NCBI GenBank assembly: GCA_027491075.1
Contig: JAIXWX010000034.1
Coordinates: forward strand, 186,001 to 250,000
DNA: 64,000 bases
Origin: Flavobacteriales bacterium
GTDB lineage: Bacteria; Bacteroidota; Bacteroidia; Flavobacteriales_D; Sanyastnellaceae
Reading direction: 5' to 3'
Position numbers and translations under genes: made by a program. The notes below the pieces were generated by a model that saw only the letters and a list, made by a program, of their open reading frames with translations, was not told the DNA's origin and did not search any database. This document shows, piece by piece, positions 28,042-36,600 of the stretch (its first letter is position 1; the number at the start of each line of letters is the position of its first letter).

Positions 28042-28664
28042 ATACAAGACCTTTAGTTGTAGGAATTGCTGGAGGCAGCGGCTCTGGAAAAACTACTTTC
28101 TTGCGAGCATTATTAAATGAGTTTGATCCTACGCAAGTCGCATTGGTTAGTCAAGACAATTATTACTTACCCAAGACCCATCAAATTGCGGATGATAACG
28201 GTGTTATCAACTTTGATTTGCCGACCTCTATTGATCGCGCTCATTTTTACCGGGATATGATTGACCTCATTGAGGGAAAGCCTATAGAGATGATGGAGTA
28301 TAACTTCAATAATCCCGATTGGATACCGGAGAAGATATTTATTCAGCCGGCTCCTATTGTTATTATGGAAGGGCTTTTCGTTTTTCATTACGAGGAAATA
28401 AGGGAAAATTTAGATATCAAGGTATACCTTGATGCGCACCATGATCGTCGGCTAGAGCGCAGAATACAGCGCGACGGGGTAGAAAGGGGGTATCCTGAGC
28501 ATGAAGTGAGGTATCAATGGAATAATCATGTTCGACCTGCTGAACTGCACTTTCTTGAGCCTTATCAGGAGCTGTGTGACTTGGTGGTGGACAATAATCA
28601 CCACTTTGAAGAAGGTTTAAAACAACTTATGGATAAAATTCATGGAATTCAGGCATCACTCTAG
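28038..28664 (+). CDS. udk: Uridine kinase
   Basis: 208 residues. Phosphorylates uridine/cytidine in pyrimidine salvage. Seen: P-loop GIAGGSGSGKTTF (residues 9-21), the substrate segment SQDNYY, NFDLPTSIDRAHFY, the MEGLFVFH strand, and DHRRLERRIQRD-type lid sequence (HHDRRLERRIQRD). Starts at a GTG overlapping the stop codon of the VWA gene (GTGA), so coupled translation is likely. The length is normal for the family. Confidence 0.92.
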   Translation: MNTRPLVVGIAGGSGSGKTTFLRALLNEFDPTQVALVSQDNYYLPKTHQIADDNGVINFDLPTSIDRAHFYRDMIDLIEGKPIEMMEYNFNNPDWIPEKIFIQPAPIVIMEGLFVFHYEEIRENLDIKVYLDAHHDRRLERRIQRDGVERGYPEHEVRYQWNNHVRPAELHFLEPYQELCDLVVDNNHHFEEGLKQLMDKIHGIQASL

Positions 28665-28723
28665 GGTTGTGTGAAAACATTTTGAGATAGTGATTGTTAA
28701 GAGAGGTATTAAGAATGATTGCC

Positions 28724-29074
28724 ATGAAAAAGATTTACCTCCTTGCGAACTGTGGAACCTGCCAACAAATTCTGGATGAGTTTGGTGATAAGGCGCGTAG
28801 TTTTGAAAAACAAGACATCAAATCAGTTAAGCTCAGTGAAGAACAACTGGAGCAAATGAAGAAAATGGCGGGTTCTTATGAGGCTTTGTTTAGCCGCAGA
28901 GCGCTCAAGTACCGCGAATTGGGATTGAATAATCAAACATTGTCTGAAACGGATTATCGCCGTCTCATTTTAGAGGAATACACATTCTTGAAGCGTCCAG
29001 TTATTATCAATGATGACAAGATCTTCATTGGAAATGCTCCAAAAACGATCAACGCTGCCAAGAGTTCAATGTAA
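28724..29074 (+). CDS. ArsC/Spx-family thioredoxin-fold protein
   Basis: 116 residues from the ATG at 28724 (the frame is open from 28694). The opening KKIYLLANCGTCQQIL places a CxxC-like CGTC at the position of the ArsC/Spx active-site cysteine. The remainder (YRELGLNNQTLSETDYRRLIL, KRPVIINDDKIFIGNAPK) matches the ArsC/YffB family, including the conserved RPV. Function may be a redox or regulatory role rather than arsenate reduction; the Spx/YffB group is known for both. It lies 59 bp after udk. Confidence 0.83.
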   Translation: MKKIYLLANCGTCQQILDEFGDKARSFEKQDIKSVKLSEEQLEQMKKMAGSYEALFSRRALKYRELGLNNQTLSETDYRRLILEEYTFLKRPVIINDDKIFIGNAPKTINAAKSSM

Positions 29075-29106
29075 TCTCGGGTTATCTTCGCCGCACCTGA
29101 GTGGAG

Positions 29107-30030
29107 ATGACCAAGGAATCTAAAGCGCATATTGCATTGGCGACTGTAGGACTTATCTACGGTGCCAATTATGTCGTTGCCAAGTCGGTGATGCCTAATC
29201 CTATCGGTCCCAATAGCTTTATAGCATTGAGAGTGGTTGGTGCGGTTGTACTGTTTTGGTTATTAGCAGCACGCAGTTTTGTGTGGCCAAGAAAACAAGA
29301 TATATGGAGGTTCGCCGTTTGTGGATTAACAGGCGTTACCATTAATCAGCTCTTCTTCTTCAATGGATTGGCCTTGACTTCTCCTGTAAACTCTGCCATC
29401 ATAATGACTAGCAATCCCATCATGGTGATGGTGATTTCTTCTGTTGTATTGGGAACGGCAATTACCTTTCAGAAAGTTCTAGGAGTAATAATAGGGACCA
29501 TCGGCGCTGTGAGTCTTCTGGTGCTCAGTTCGTCTGAGGACTTGACAGGTCTCCATTTCCAAGGAGATATGTTTATTCTAATCAACTCCATGAGTTATGC
29601 CTTTTATCTAGTGCTTGTAAAACCATTGATGACACACTATAAGCCAACGGTAGTCATCGCTTGGGTTTTTACTTTTGGATTATTGGGGGTTCTGCCATTT
29701 GGAGGTTTGGGTCTTACAGAAATATCTTGGAGCATGCTGGACGGATGGCAATGGGCTGCTGTGGCCTTTGTAATATTTCTTGTTACGTTTTTGACTTATC
29801 TGCTCAACATTTATGCTATTCATATTTTAGGACCTTCAACTGCAAGTGCCTATGTTTATTTTCAGCCTTTGTTAGCTGGATTGTTTTCTTTTCTCTTTGC
29901 TCATTTTTCTGGAAAAGAAAATGCAGGCGAGATTACGTGGAGTAAGCTCGCCTGCACAGTCTTAATATTTCTCGGCGTTTTTCTAGTGAGTAGTTCTGAA
30001 CGACTACAACTCAAATTGAATCGACGCTAG
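29107..30030 (+). CDS. EamA/DMT-family membrane transporter
   Basis: About 307 residues with ten predicted membrane helices in two EamA repeats (first ALATVGLIYGANYVVAKSV; second INSMSYAFYLVLVKPLM). Members export amino acids or other metabolites; the substrate here cannot be read from sequence. The ATG at 29107 is chosen; a GTG two codons earlier is an alternative. The 3' end overlaps that of the converging thiamine-type TonB receptor gene by 27 bp. Confidence 0.88.
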   Translation: MTKESKAHIALATVGLIYGANYVVAKSVMPNPIGPNSFIALRVVGAVVLFWLLAARSFVWPRKQDIWRFAVCGLTGVTINQLFFFNGLALTSPVNSAIIMTSNPIMVMVISSVVLGTAITFQKVLGVIIGTIGAVSLLVLSSSEDLTGLHFQGDMFILINSMSYAFYLVLVKPLMTHYKPTVVIAWVFTFGLLGVLPFGGLGLTEISWSMLDGWQWAAVAFVIFLVTFLTYLLNIYAIHILGPSTASAYVYFQPLLAGLFSFLFAHFSGKENAGEITWSKLACTVLIFLGVFLVSSSERLQLKLNRR

Positions 30031-32223
30031 GAAAAAACGTTCAGCTTGTGGATAAAAGAACTTTTCAGTGATACGCTCGCCAAATATGTAGCTGAACGTG
30101 TATCCATTCGCACTATACAATTCATTGAGGGTGTTATTCACCATCAATTGCAGTGTAATGCGATTATTTTTTGAAGTTGTTTTGTTCCATCGGATTGCTG
30201 CGTCGTTTACGAAATATGCTGGAAGAGTGAGGTACTCGCTTTCAGTGTTGTCGAGATATTGTTTTCCTACATATCGGGGAAGGCAGGCGATACTAAGGTT
30301 TTTGTGTAAAAACCATTCTAGTCTACCGCCCGCGATCACCGAGGGAGAGAATGCGATATTTGTGTTTTCATGGCGAATTGTGACCACATCAAATCCGTTT
30401 GTATAGTCGTATAGTATTTCATCAAAGGCTTCAATTTTGTTTTGAGAAAATGCGGCGTTCGCTGTGAAGAGCCATTTTTCCGTTGGGCGCCATTGTGCTT
30501 CCAATTCTATTCCTCTTCTATAACTATTGTCCACATTTGTTCTCAAAGGCGCACCTACATCATTTAACTCGCCTGTAAGCACTAATTGATCTTGATATTG
30601 CATATAATAGAGGTTGGCTTTGACATTGACTTTTTCAGAAGAAAAACCATACCCAGCTTCTAAATTGACCATTGACTCTGGCTTGGGAGTTACTCCTTCT
30701 GGAGCATCTACGTAGTCATTTCTGTTGGGTTCTTTGTTGCCAACAGCAACTGATACGTATATTTTTTCTTTAGTGCTTTTTTGAAACGACCAACCGATTT
30801 TGGGGTTGAAAAACACGAGTTGATCGTCCACATCGTATGCACGGAGATCGTTATCATTTCCTTTTGTTTTGTATTGAACCATCCGGCCTTGAAGGTCAAG
30901 GTAGAAGGTGTTTTTTTCTCGTATGGTATAATGTGATTTGAAGAAAACATTACCATCATTTTTAGTGCTTTCTCCTCTATAATATTCAAAATCCTTTGGT
31001 GTATTTCCCGCAAATTGCATCCAAATAATTTCACCAAAATGATCTCCGATATATTGATTGGCCGCTCCGCCCAATGACATGTACCATCCTTTTCTCTCGT
31101 AATTCAAGGAAGCGACCGCGCCATAAAAATGATTATCGAGCCAACGTCTCCTCACTAGGTCTGTGGATTCAAGACTGTCGGAGGGAGAGGTCAATCCATA
31201 GTCCGCAAAATCGGCATTCCCTATGAACTCCTCGAAGTGTCCGCGACCTTTTGTATAGTGAAGGGCACTTGTAAATTGAAGACGTGAATTGAATCGGTGG
31301 GAGAGGTGCGCTTGATAATGCGTTTGCGCATAGTTGTCTACTTGATTATCGTAGGTATAAAAATTATATCTCCTACCGCTATTGAGGAGATTGGCAGTTT
31401 GTGCTTCTGTAAGTCCATTGCTGGCTGCGTGCACGAGCATAGAATCTCTGTTGCCCGCTAGCCGAGATGCGGGCGTACCATACCAAGCTTGATATGTTCT
31501 TTCTTGTCCTCCAAATGTGGTGAGTTTAACGGTGGTTTTTTGGGAGGCATATGTTCCACTTAAAAAGTAAGAAGACAACCGAGCGGACGCTCGGTCGATG
31601 TATCCATCTGAAGATATGCGTGAAAGGCGACCCTCGAATACAAATCCATTTTTCATGCCTGTTCCAAAAGCCACAGTATTGCGAAGGGTGTTGAATGAGC
31701 CTCCTCCCATATTCAATCGCAGATAGGGCTTTGATTGAACGGAAAGCGTGTTCATCCGAATGGTTCCTCCAAAGGAGGCAACCCCGTTGGTGCTTGTTCC
31801 TACTCCTCGCTGCACTTGGATATCATCTGTTGAGCTAACGAAATCAGGAAGATTCACCCAAAACACCTGTTGACTTTCGGGGTCGTTGAGTGGAATGTCG
31901 TTGATGGTGACATTGATGCGAGAGGGATCGCTTCCACGAATCCAGAGGCCAGTATAGCCTATGCCCGTACCCGCGTCAGAAGTCATCACCAATGAAGGGA
32001 TGTCTCGCAGTACAAAAGGAACGTCCTGTCCATAATTGAGCTTCTCAATGTTTTCCTGATTGAGATTGCTAAACGTCATGGGCGTGTTAGACGCGGCAAA
32101 TGGAAGTTTGATCTCGATGGTTTGCAGTTCTTTTCCCAGAGTATCCTGCACTACCGTTTGTTGAGCTTGGAGCGTATACGCTGCACCAATGCTCATTGCC
32201 GTGATGGCAATTTTCTTCAGCAT
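30004..32223 (-). CDS. TonB-dependent receptor under TPP riboswitch, probable thiamine importer
   Basis: 739-residue outer-membrane receptor. Signal peptide ending TLQAQ (residue 21), plug domain with VPFVLRDIPSL, RINVTINDIPLNDPE and IQVQRGVGTSTNGVASFGG, then a beta barrel ending RFFLASIQFEL. There is no N-terminal CarboxypepD domain. A TPP riboswitch lies between its promoter and the ATG, so expression should drop when thiamine pyrophosphate is plentiful; the same arrangement is known for thiamine receptors in Bacteroides. No thiamine synthesis gene or inner-membrane transporter is next to it; the gene reads convergently with the EamA transporter. Confidence 0.92.
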   Translation of the reverse strand: MLKKIAITAMSIGAAYTLQAQQTVVQDTLGKELQTIEIKLPFAASNTPMTFSNLNQENIEKLNYGQDVPFVLRDIPSLVMTSDAGTGIGYTGLWIRGSDPSRINVTINDIPLNDPESQQVFWVNLPDFVSSTDDIQVQRGVGTSTNGVASFGGTIRMNTLSVQSKPYLRLNMGGGSFNTLRNTVAFGTGMKNGFVFEGRLSRISSDGYIDRASARLSSYFLSGTYASQKTTVKLTTFGGQERTYQAWYGTPASRLAGNRDSMLVHAASNGLTEAQTANLLNSGRRYNFYTYDNQVDNYAQTHYQAHLSHRFNSRLQFTSALHYTKGRGHFEEFIGNADFADYGLTSPSDSLESTDLVRRRWLDNHFYGAVASLNYERKGWYMSLGGAANQYIGDHFGEIIWMQFAGNTPKDFEYYRGESTKNDGNVFFKSHYTIREKNTFYLDLQGRMVQYKTKGNDNDLRAYDVDDQLVFFNPKIGWSFQKSTKEKIYVSVAVGNKEPNRNDYVDAPEGVTPKPESMVNLEAGYGFSSEKVNVKANLYYMQYQDQLVLTGELNDVGAPLRTNVDNSYRRGIELEAQWRPTEKWLFTANAAFSQNKIEAFDEILYDYTNGFDVVTIRHENTNIAFSPSVIAGGRLEWFLHKNLSIACLPRYVGKQYLDNTESEYLTLPAYFVNDAAIRWNKTTSKNNRITLQLMVNNTLNELYSANGYTFSYIFGERITEKFFYPQAERFFLASIQFEL

Positions 32224-32257
32224 TTTTAAAAAATTAATTTGTTAATCAATTCCTTGC

Positions 32258-32295
32258 CCAAGGGTTAGGCAAAGCTTAACTAACGTTTCCCTTGG
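32258..32295 (-). promoter_or_regulatory. Hairpin competing with the TPP riboswitch (expression platform)
   Basis: Read on the minus strand, CCAAGG ... GTTAG pairs with CTAAC ... CCTTGG, giving a two-part stem around an 11-base loop. Its left arm uses the 3' conserved strand of the aptamer (CCAAGGG), so the hairpin and the ligand-bound fold exclude each other. The hairpin lies just upstream of the ATG and has no strong T-run. Control of translation or of RNA folding is more likely than classical termination. Confidence 0.5.
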
Positions 32296-32378
32296 CGGCA
32301 TAACCCGCCCAGGTTCCTCTCGAAATGATTCGAGAAAGGGTATAATCTCAGCCTCGCCTATAGCGAGACACCCCTGTG
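32282..32378 (-). ncRNA. TPP (THI-box) riboswitch
   Basis: On the minus strand the conserved THI-box blocks appear in order: CAGGGGTGTC, then GGCTGAGATTATACCC, then a variable stem, then GAACCTGGGCGGGTTATGCC and the closing GCCAAGGGAAAC. These are the P2-P3 pyrimidine sensor and P4-P5 pyrophosphate sensor sequences. It starts a few bases after the TATATTTG promoter element and ends about 60 bp before the receptor ATG. Confidence 0.95.
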
Positions 32379-32389
32379 AGAAAGCAGGG

Positions 32390-32397
32390 CAAATATA
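32390..32397 (-). promoter_or_regulatory. -7 element for the riboswitch transcript
   Basis: The minus strand reads TATATTTG, a perfect TAnnTTTG match, a few bases before the first paired region of the riboswitch. This is the expected place for the transcript start. Confidence 0.6.
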
Positions 32398-32423
32398 TTA
32401 AAGTTGGTAATTGATCATTTTTT

Positions 32424-32446
32424 TTTCATCGGTATTTGCGATGAAA
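32424..32446. repeat. Perfect inverted repeat upstream of the riboswitch promoter
   Basis: TTTCATCG and CGATGAAA are separated by the 7-base loop GTATTTG. The run of T lies on the wrong side for a terminator of the upstream gene on the minus strand. It sits just upstream of the -7 element, so it could be a protein site or part of the 3' end of the pseudouridine synthase mRNA. Confidence 0.4.
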
Positions 32447-32505
32447 TCCATTCTCGAGCGACTATGATTTTATGTTTCAATAGAAAAGTTTGGAAATGAT
32501 AGATT

Positions 32506-34218
32506 TTAAAAATCCATTTCTATTTCTATTGCTAATACCTTTTTGGTAATGGGATGTCTGAATTCTAAACGTTGCGCTTGCAGGTGTAGTCGAATGCCTT
32601 TTTTCCCGTAGATGTCGTCGCCGACAATAGGGCAACCCAAACCGTTTGAATGCGCGGCATGCACACGTAATTGATGGGTGCGGCCAGTGATAGGGAAAAA
32701 ATAAACGCGTGTTTTTCCGTTTTCACGATCAATTACTTGCCACTCGGTTTGTGCGGATTTTCCATAGTCATAACAAACCATTTGTCGAGGTCGGTCTTCC
32801 AGATCAACCCGTAAGGGCAGGTCAATTAACCCGTGTTCTTCGTTTACTATCCCGTCTAACAAAGCGACATATCTCTTTTTTACTTCGCGTTGGATGAATT
32901 GACGCTGGAGTATTTTGAATACCTCTAGATTTTTTGCAACTAACAAAAGTCCCGATGTGGACATATCTAAACGATGCACAATCAAAGGGCCGGTAGCGTT
33001 GGGATATCGTTGGATCATTCTCGCATAAACCGAGTCGTGAATGTTCTTACCAGGAACCGAAAGAAACTCCTCTGGCTTATTGATGACTGCAATGTGGTCA
33101 TCTTCCCAAATGATTTCAATGTCTTTTCCTTCAGCGGGATTGGTGAGCATAGGATTGGCTTCAACATTTAAGCCCTGTAACATGTGGCCGAGAATGGGCT
33201 CACATTTTCCACGACAAGCGGGGTAAAAATTACCATGAATCCTTACTTCTGTTTTTGGAGATTGCCCCCACCAGAACTCTGCGAGTGCAATAGGCTCATA
33301 TCCATTTAAGAATGCATATTGAAAAAGTTTTGGAGCGGCACACTCACCAGCGCCAGCCTTTGGACGTCCTTCAAGCGTTTCTTGGAAGATGGCACCTACA
33401 CTTTTCTTCTCAAGAAATCGATTTACAAAATAGTATTGATCGAATATTTCATTTTGTAAGTTGGCTGAGAAGTTCTTTCGCTCTTCCTTTAAGGCATTGA
33501 TTTTTTTCTTGAATGATTCTATCTCTTGTTCTTTCGTTGCAATTTTTTCTTTCCACTCTCGGCTGAGCTTTTTAAGTTGAGCACTCTCGGCATAACTCTG
33601 ATGGTTGAGCTCTTTGATTTTTTCTTCTAACTCGACTTCTCTGTAGTTAAGATGGTACTCTTTTCGTTTTTTATCGCGAATTCCTTTTTGGATTTTAATT
33701 TCTTCTTTTAAATATTGTATGGCATTTTCTGCTTCATTTTTTATGCGAAGAAGATCTTTTTCAACCTGAAGAAATTCGGGAGCTTCTTCCATTTGCATTA
33801 TGCGCTGAGTTATTTCCTCAATAACCGCTTCGCCTTTTCTGAAGAAGCCGTCTTCTATTAAAATATCGAATACTGGAGGAACAAACTTCTCATGTTGGTT
33901 ATGTCCAGCAAGTCTTCCAGAATAAGCACATAAGTAACCGAGTTGACCTTCTTTGTTTTTGACCACCAACACGCCGAACATTTTACCTACGTTCGTTTCA
34001 TTTTCTAGGATTCCAAAATTGTGCTGCCAATCGGTTTGAGTTAGAAGATATTCCTGTAACTCTTTCGCAGCCATCAAGGCTATTTCATGTGGGGTATAGT
34101 AAAACGGGTATGCTAGCAAAGAGGGTAATGAAACCTCATCAACATTGGATTGAAAAGAATGGAAATACGCTACCAAGGTTCTACGATCATTAAATGCAAT
34201 GAAGAAAATTGCGTTCAA
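32506..34218 (-). CDS. RluA-family RNA pseudouridine synthase with long coiled N-terminus
   Basis: About 550-570 residues, roughly twice a standard RluA. The N-terminal part (about 1-150, with PFYYTPHEIALMAAKELQ and KFVPPVFDIL) and a charged coiled coil (about 150-275) precede a C-terminal RluA domain with the catalytic Asp in HRLDMSTSGLLL, then GRTHQLRVHAAHSNGLG and DDIYG. This long form is known in Bacteroidota and some Gammaproteobacteria. Target RNA unknown. The 5' codon at 34218 is a TTG that coincides with a TATCTTTG -7 element, so the real start is probably further in, such as the TTG at 34176 (before VAYFHSF). Confidence 0.85.
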   Translation of the reverse strand: MNAIFFIAFNDRRTLVAYFHSFQSNVDEVSLPSLLAYPFYYTPHEIALMAAKELQEYLLTQTDWQHNFGILENETNVGKMFGVLVVKNKEGQLGYLCAYSGRLAGHNQHEKFVPPVFDILIEDGFFRKGEAVIEEITQRIMQMEEAPEFLQVEKDLLRIKNEAENAIQYLKEEIKIQKGIRDKKRKEYHLNYREVELEEKIKELNHQSYAESAQLKKLSREWKEKIATKEQEIESFKKKINALKEERKNFSANLQNEIFDQYYFVNRFLEKKSVGAIFQETLEGRPKAGAGECAAPKLFQYAFLNGYEPIALAEFWWGQSPKTEVRIHGNFYPACRGKCEPILGHMLQGLNVEANPMLTNPAEGKDIEIIWEDDHIAVINKPEEFLSVPGKNIHDSVYARMIQRYPNATGPLIVHRLDMSTSGLLLVAKNLEVFKILQRQFIQREVKKRYVALLDGIVNEEHGLIDLPLRVDLEDRPRQMVCYDYGKSAQTEWQVIDRENGKTRVYFFPITGRTHQLRVHAAHSNGLGCPIVGDDIYGKKGIRLHLQAQRLEFRHPITKKVLAIEIEMDF

Positions 34219-34223
34219 AGATA
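34216..34223 (-). promoter_or_regulatory. -7 element inside the apparent 5' end of the pseudouridine synthase
   Basis: The minus strand reads TATCTTTG, a perfect TAnnTTTG match, in the gap after recG. It argues against a start codon at 34218 and for separate transcription of this gene. Confidence 0.45.
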
Positions 34224-34246
34224 GCGCAGATTAATCGAGTAGTTTC

Positions 34247-36343
34247 TCAACTAATCCTACTCCAGTCGCTCTTGTGCTGACTGATAAGCTGTAGGTGATC
34301 ACTGAGGGGTTTATTTTCTGGATTAGAAAGCGTGGGGTCTTGGTCAATGATTTCCAATGCCATTTCTCGTGCGGCGGAAAGTATTTTTTGATCTCGGGCT
34401 AAATCAGCTATACGAAGATTCATTAAACCACTCTGTTGTGTTCCGGAAAGGTCACCGGGTCCACGCAGTTCTAAGTCTACCTCCGCGATTTTAAAACCAT
34501 CGTTGGTTTCAACCATGGTCTGGAGTCGAGTGCGAGCGTCACTACTCAGTTTATGTCCTGTCATGAGAATGCAATAACTTTGATCGGCGCCGCGTCCTAC
34601 CCGCCCGCGTAGTTGATGCAATTGAGATAGACCAAATCGCTCGGCGCTTTCTATGATCATCACTGACGCATTTGGTATGTTCACTCCCACTTCGATGACG
34701 GTTGTGGCTACCATGATTTGTGTCTTACCTTTTACAAATTGTTCCATTTCATAATCGCGGGACTCTTGTTTCATTTGACCGTGAACAATGCTGATACGGT
34801 AATCTGGCAAGGGAAATCTTCGAGAGATGCTCTCATATCCATCTTGTAGATCTTTGTAGTCCATAGCCTCACTTTCTTCAATAAGAGGATAGACGATGTA
34901 CACTTGTCTACCTTTTGCAATTTCTTTTTCAATAAATCCAAAGACCTCTATTCGATGCGCATCGGTTTTATGTAAGGTTTGAATGGGTTTTCTTCCAGGG
35001 GGTAGCTCGTCGATGATGCTGTTATCCAAATCTCCGTAAAGTGTCATTGCGAGTGTACGGGGAATTGGAGTAGCGGTCATTACAAGCACGTGCGGGGGGA
35101 GAGTTGCTTTTTTCCAAAGAGCAGCACGTTGTGCTACGCCAAATCGATGTTGCTCGTCAATGATAGCAAGTCCTAATTTTTGAAACTGTACAGTAGGCTC
35201 TATCAGTGCATGAGTGCCGATGATCAAATGAATACTCCCTTGAGCTAATGACTCTAGTATAATGCGTCTTTCTGATTTTGGAGTTGAACCCGTGAGCAAT
35301 ACTACTTTTAAACCGAGAGGAGCTACCAATGTGGAAATGCTTTGAAAGTGTTGAATAGCGAGAATTTCAGTGGGCGCCATCAAACAAGTTTGATATCCAT
35401 TATCAATTGCCAGTATTGCACTTAGCAATGCCACAATGGTTTTTCCACTTCCAACGTCCCCTTGAATCAAGCGATTCATGTGATACCCTCTTCCGACGTC
35501 CGCACGAATTTCTTTAATCACTCTTTTCTGGGCATTGGTCAATTCAAAGGGCAAATGCTTGGAGTAAAATTCATTGAAGATATCCCCTACTTTTTCAAAT
35601 ACAAATCCGCGCTCCATTTTTGTTTGAAGGAGCTTTTGTTTTACCAATTGAAGTTGGATGAAAAACAGTTCTTCAAATTTGAGGCGACGACGCGCTGCTT
35701 CAAGCGCTGTGGCATTAGAGGGCAGGTGAATTTGACGAATGGATTCTTGACGAGAAGGCAGTTTGAATCGATCTAAAACAACGGCACTTAAATTCTCAAG
35801 AATCGGTTCTTTTAATTCGTCCAAAGCAGTTCGAGTGAGCTTTGCAATACCGTTACTGGATAATCCTTTTGAAGAGAGTTTCTCAGTAGTGCGATATACT
35901 GGCTTTAACTCATTGCCAGATACCACACCTGCCGTTTCATATTGCTCCATTTCCGGGTGCGGGATGTTGTACTTGCCTTTGAATTCAGTTGGTTTCCCAT
36001 ATACCACGAAAGTTTTATTGAGCTGAATAGCGGCTTTGGCCCACTTGGCCCCTTTGAACCAAACCAGATCAATAGTTCCAGTGTCGTCCGAGAAGGAAGC
36101 CACTAGTCTTTTCGCCCTGGCTTCACCCACCTCACGCACCACATTGAACTGTCCTATGATTTGCACCGGTGTTTGGTCGGATTGAATATCCTTGATCTTG
36201 GTAATTTGTGATTTATCAATATAACGAAAGGGATAGTGCAAGAGCAATTGGCCAGGAGTAAAAATCGCTAGCTCTTTTTGCAATGCCTCAGCTCTCTGTG
36301 GACCTACTCCCTTTAAAAATGATATATCATCCGTTAACCTCAT
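34247..36343 (-). CDS. recG: ATP-dependent DNA helicase RecG
   Basis: 698 residues. RecG remodels stalled forks and branched DNA. Seen: the N-terminal wedge/OB part (about 1-160), Walker A GDVGSGKTIVALL (near residue 294), the DEQHRFG helicase motif II (DEQH box near 395), the motif III VMTATPIPRTLA, and RGRVGRGADQSYCILMT with the C-terminal conserved GPGDLSGTQQSGL. Length matches the family. The pseudouridine synthase follows 28 bp downstream on the same strand. Confidence 0.97.
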   Translation of the reverse strand: MRLTDDISFLKGVGPQRAEALQKELAIFTPGQLLLHYPFRYIDKSQITKIKDIQSDQTPVQIIGQFNVVREVGEARAKRLVASFSDDTGTIDLVWFKGAKWAKAAIQLNKTFVVYGKPTEFKGKYNIPHPEMEQYETAGVVSGNELKPVYRTTEKLSSKGLSSNGIAKLTRTALDELKEPILENLSAVVLDRFKLPSRQESIRQIHLPSNATALEAARRRLKFEELFFIQLQLVKQKLLQTKMERGFVFEKVGDIFNEFYSKHLPFELTNAQKRVIKEIRADVGRGYHMNRLIQGDVGSGKTIVALLSAILAIDNGYQTCLMAPTEILAIQHFQSISTLVAPLGLKVVLLTGSTPKSERRIILESLAQGSIHLIIGTHALIEPTVQFQKLGLAIIDEQHRFGVAQRAALWKKATLPPHVLVMTATPIPRTLAMTLYGDLDNSIIDELPPGRKPIQTLHKTDAHRIEVFGFIEKEIAKGRQVYIVYPLIEESEAMDYKDLQDGYESISRRFPLPDYRISIVHGQMKQESRDYEMEQFVKGKTQIMVATTVIEVGVNIPNASVMIIESAERFGLSQLHQLRGRVGRGADQSYCILMTGHKLSSDARTRLQTMVETNDGFKIAEVDLELRGPGDLSGTQQSGLMNLRIADLARDQKILSAAREMALEIIDQDPTLSNPENKPLSDHLQLISQHKSDWSRIS

Positions 36344-36600
36344 AACGGACGCAATTTAGAAATGATGCCTCTAATAAGGTGGATTTCTTTATTCAGATTT
36401 ATTCAGAATATGCAAGATGATTTGAAGATATGGTTCGTTTATTCTGCTTTTGTTGTTTTCATTTTACTGAACATGACTTTATCTTTCTAAATGCCATTGG
36501 AACCAAGAAATTGACCATTGGTCATTTATAACATACAGTTTATTGATTTTGTGTAACGCATTTCATTTATGCGCGTCACATTTGCAGCGAATTACTCACT
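36344..36600. other. Intergenic region between recG and a TonB receptor
   Basis: 257 bp without a gene, divergent between recG and the next receptor. A CACATTTG at about 36577-36584, one mismatch from TAnnTTTG, may be the receptor -7 element. A short near-palindrome ACGCAT...ATGCG lies just upstream. Nothing else is recognised. Confidence 0.4.

Noticed and set aside
32424-32446. Inverted repeat taken at first for a terminator of the pseudouridine synthase gene
   Set aside because: The T-run lies on the wrong side for minus-strand transcription, so it is listed as an inverted repeat only.
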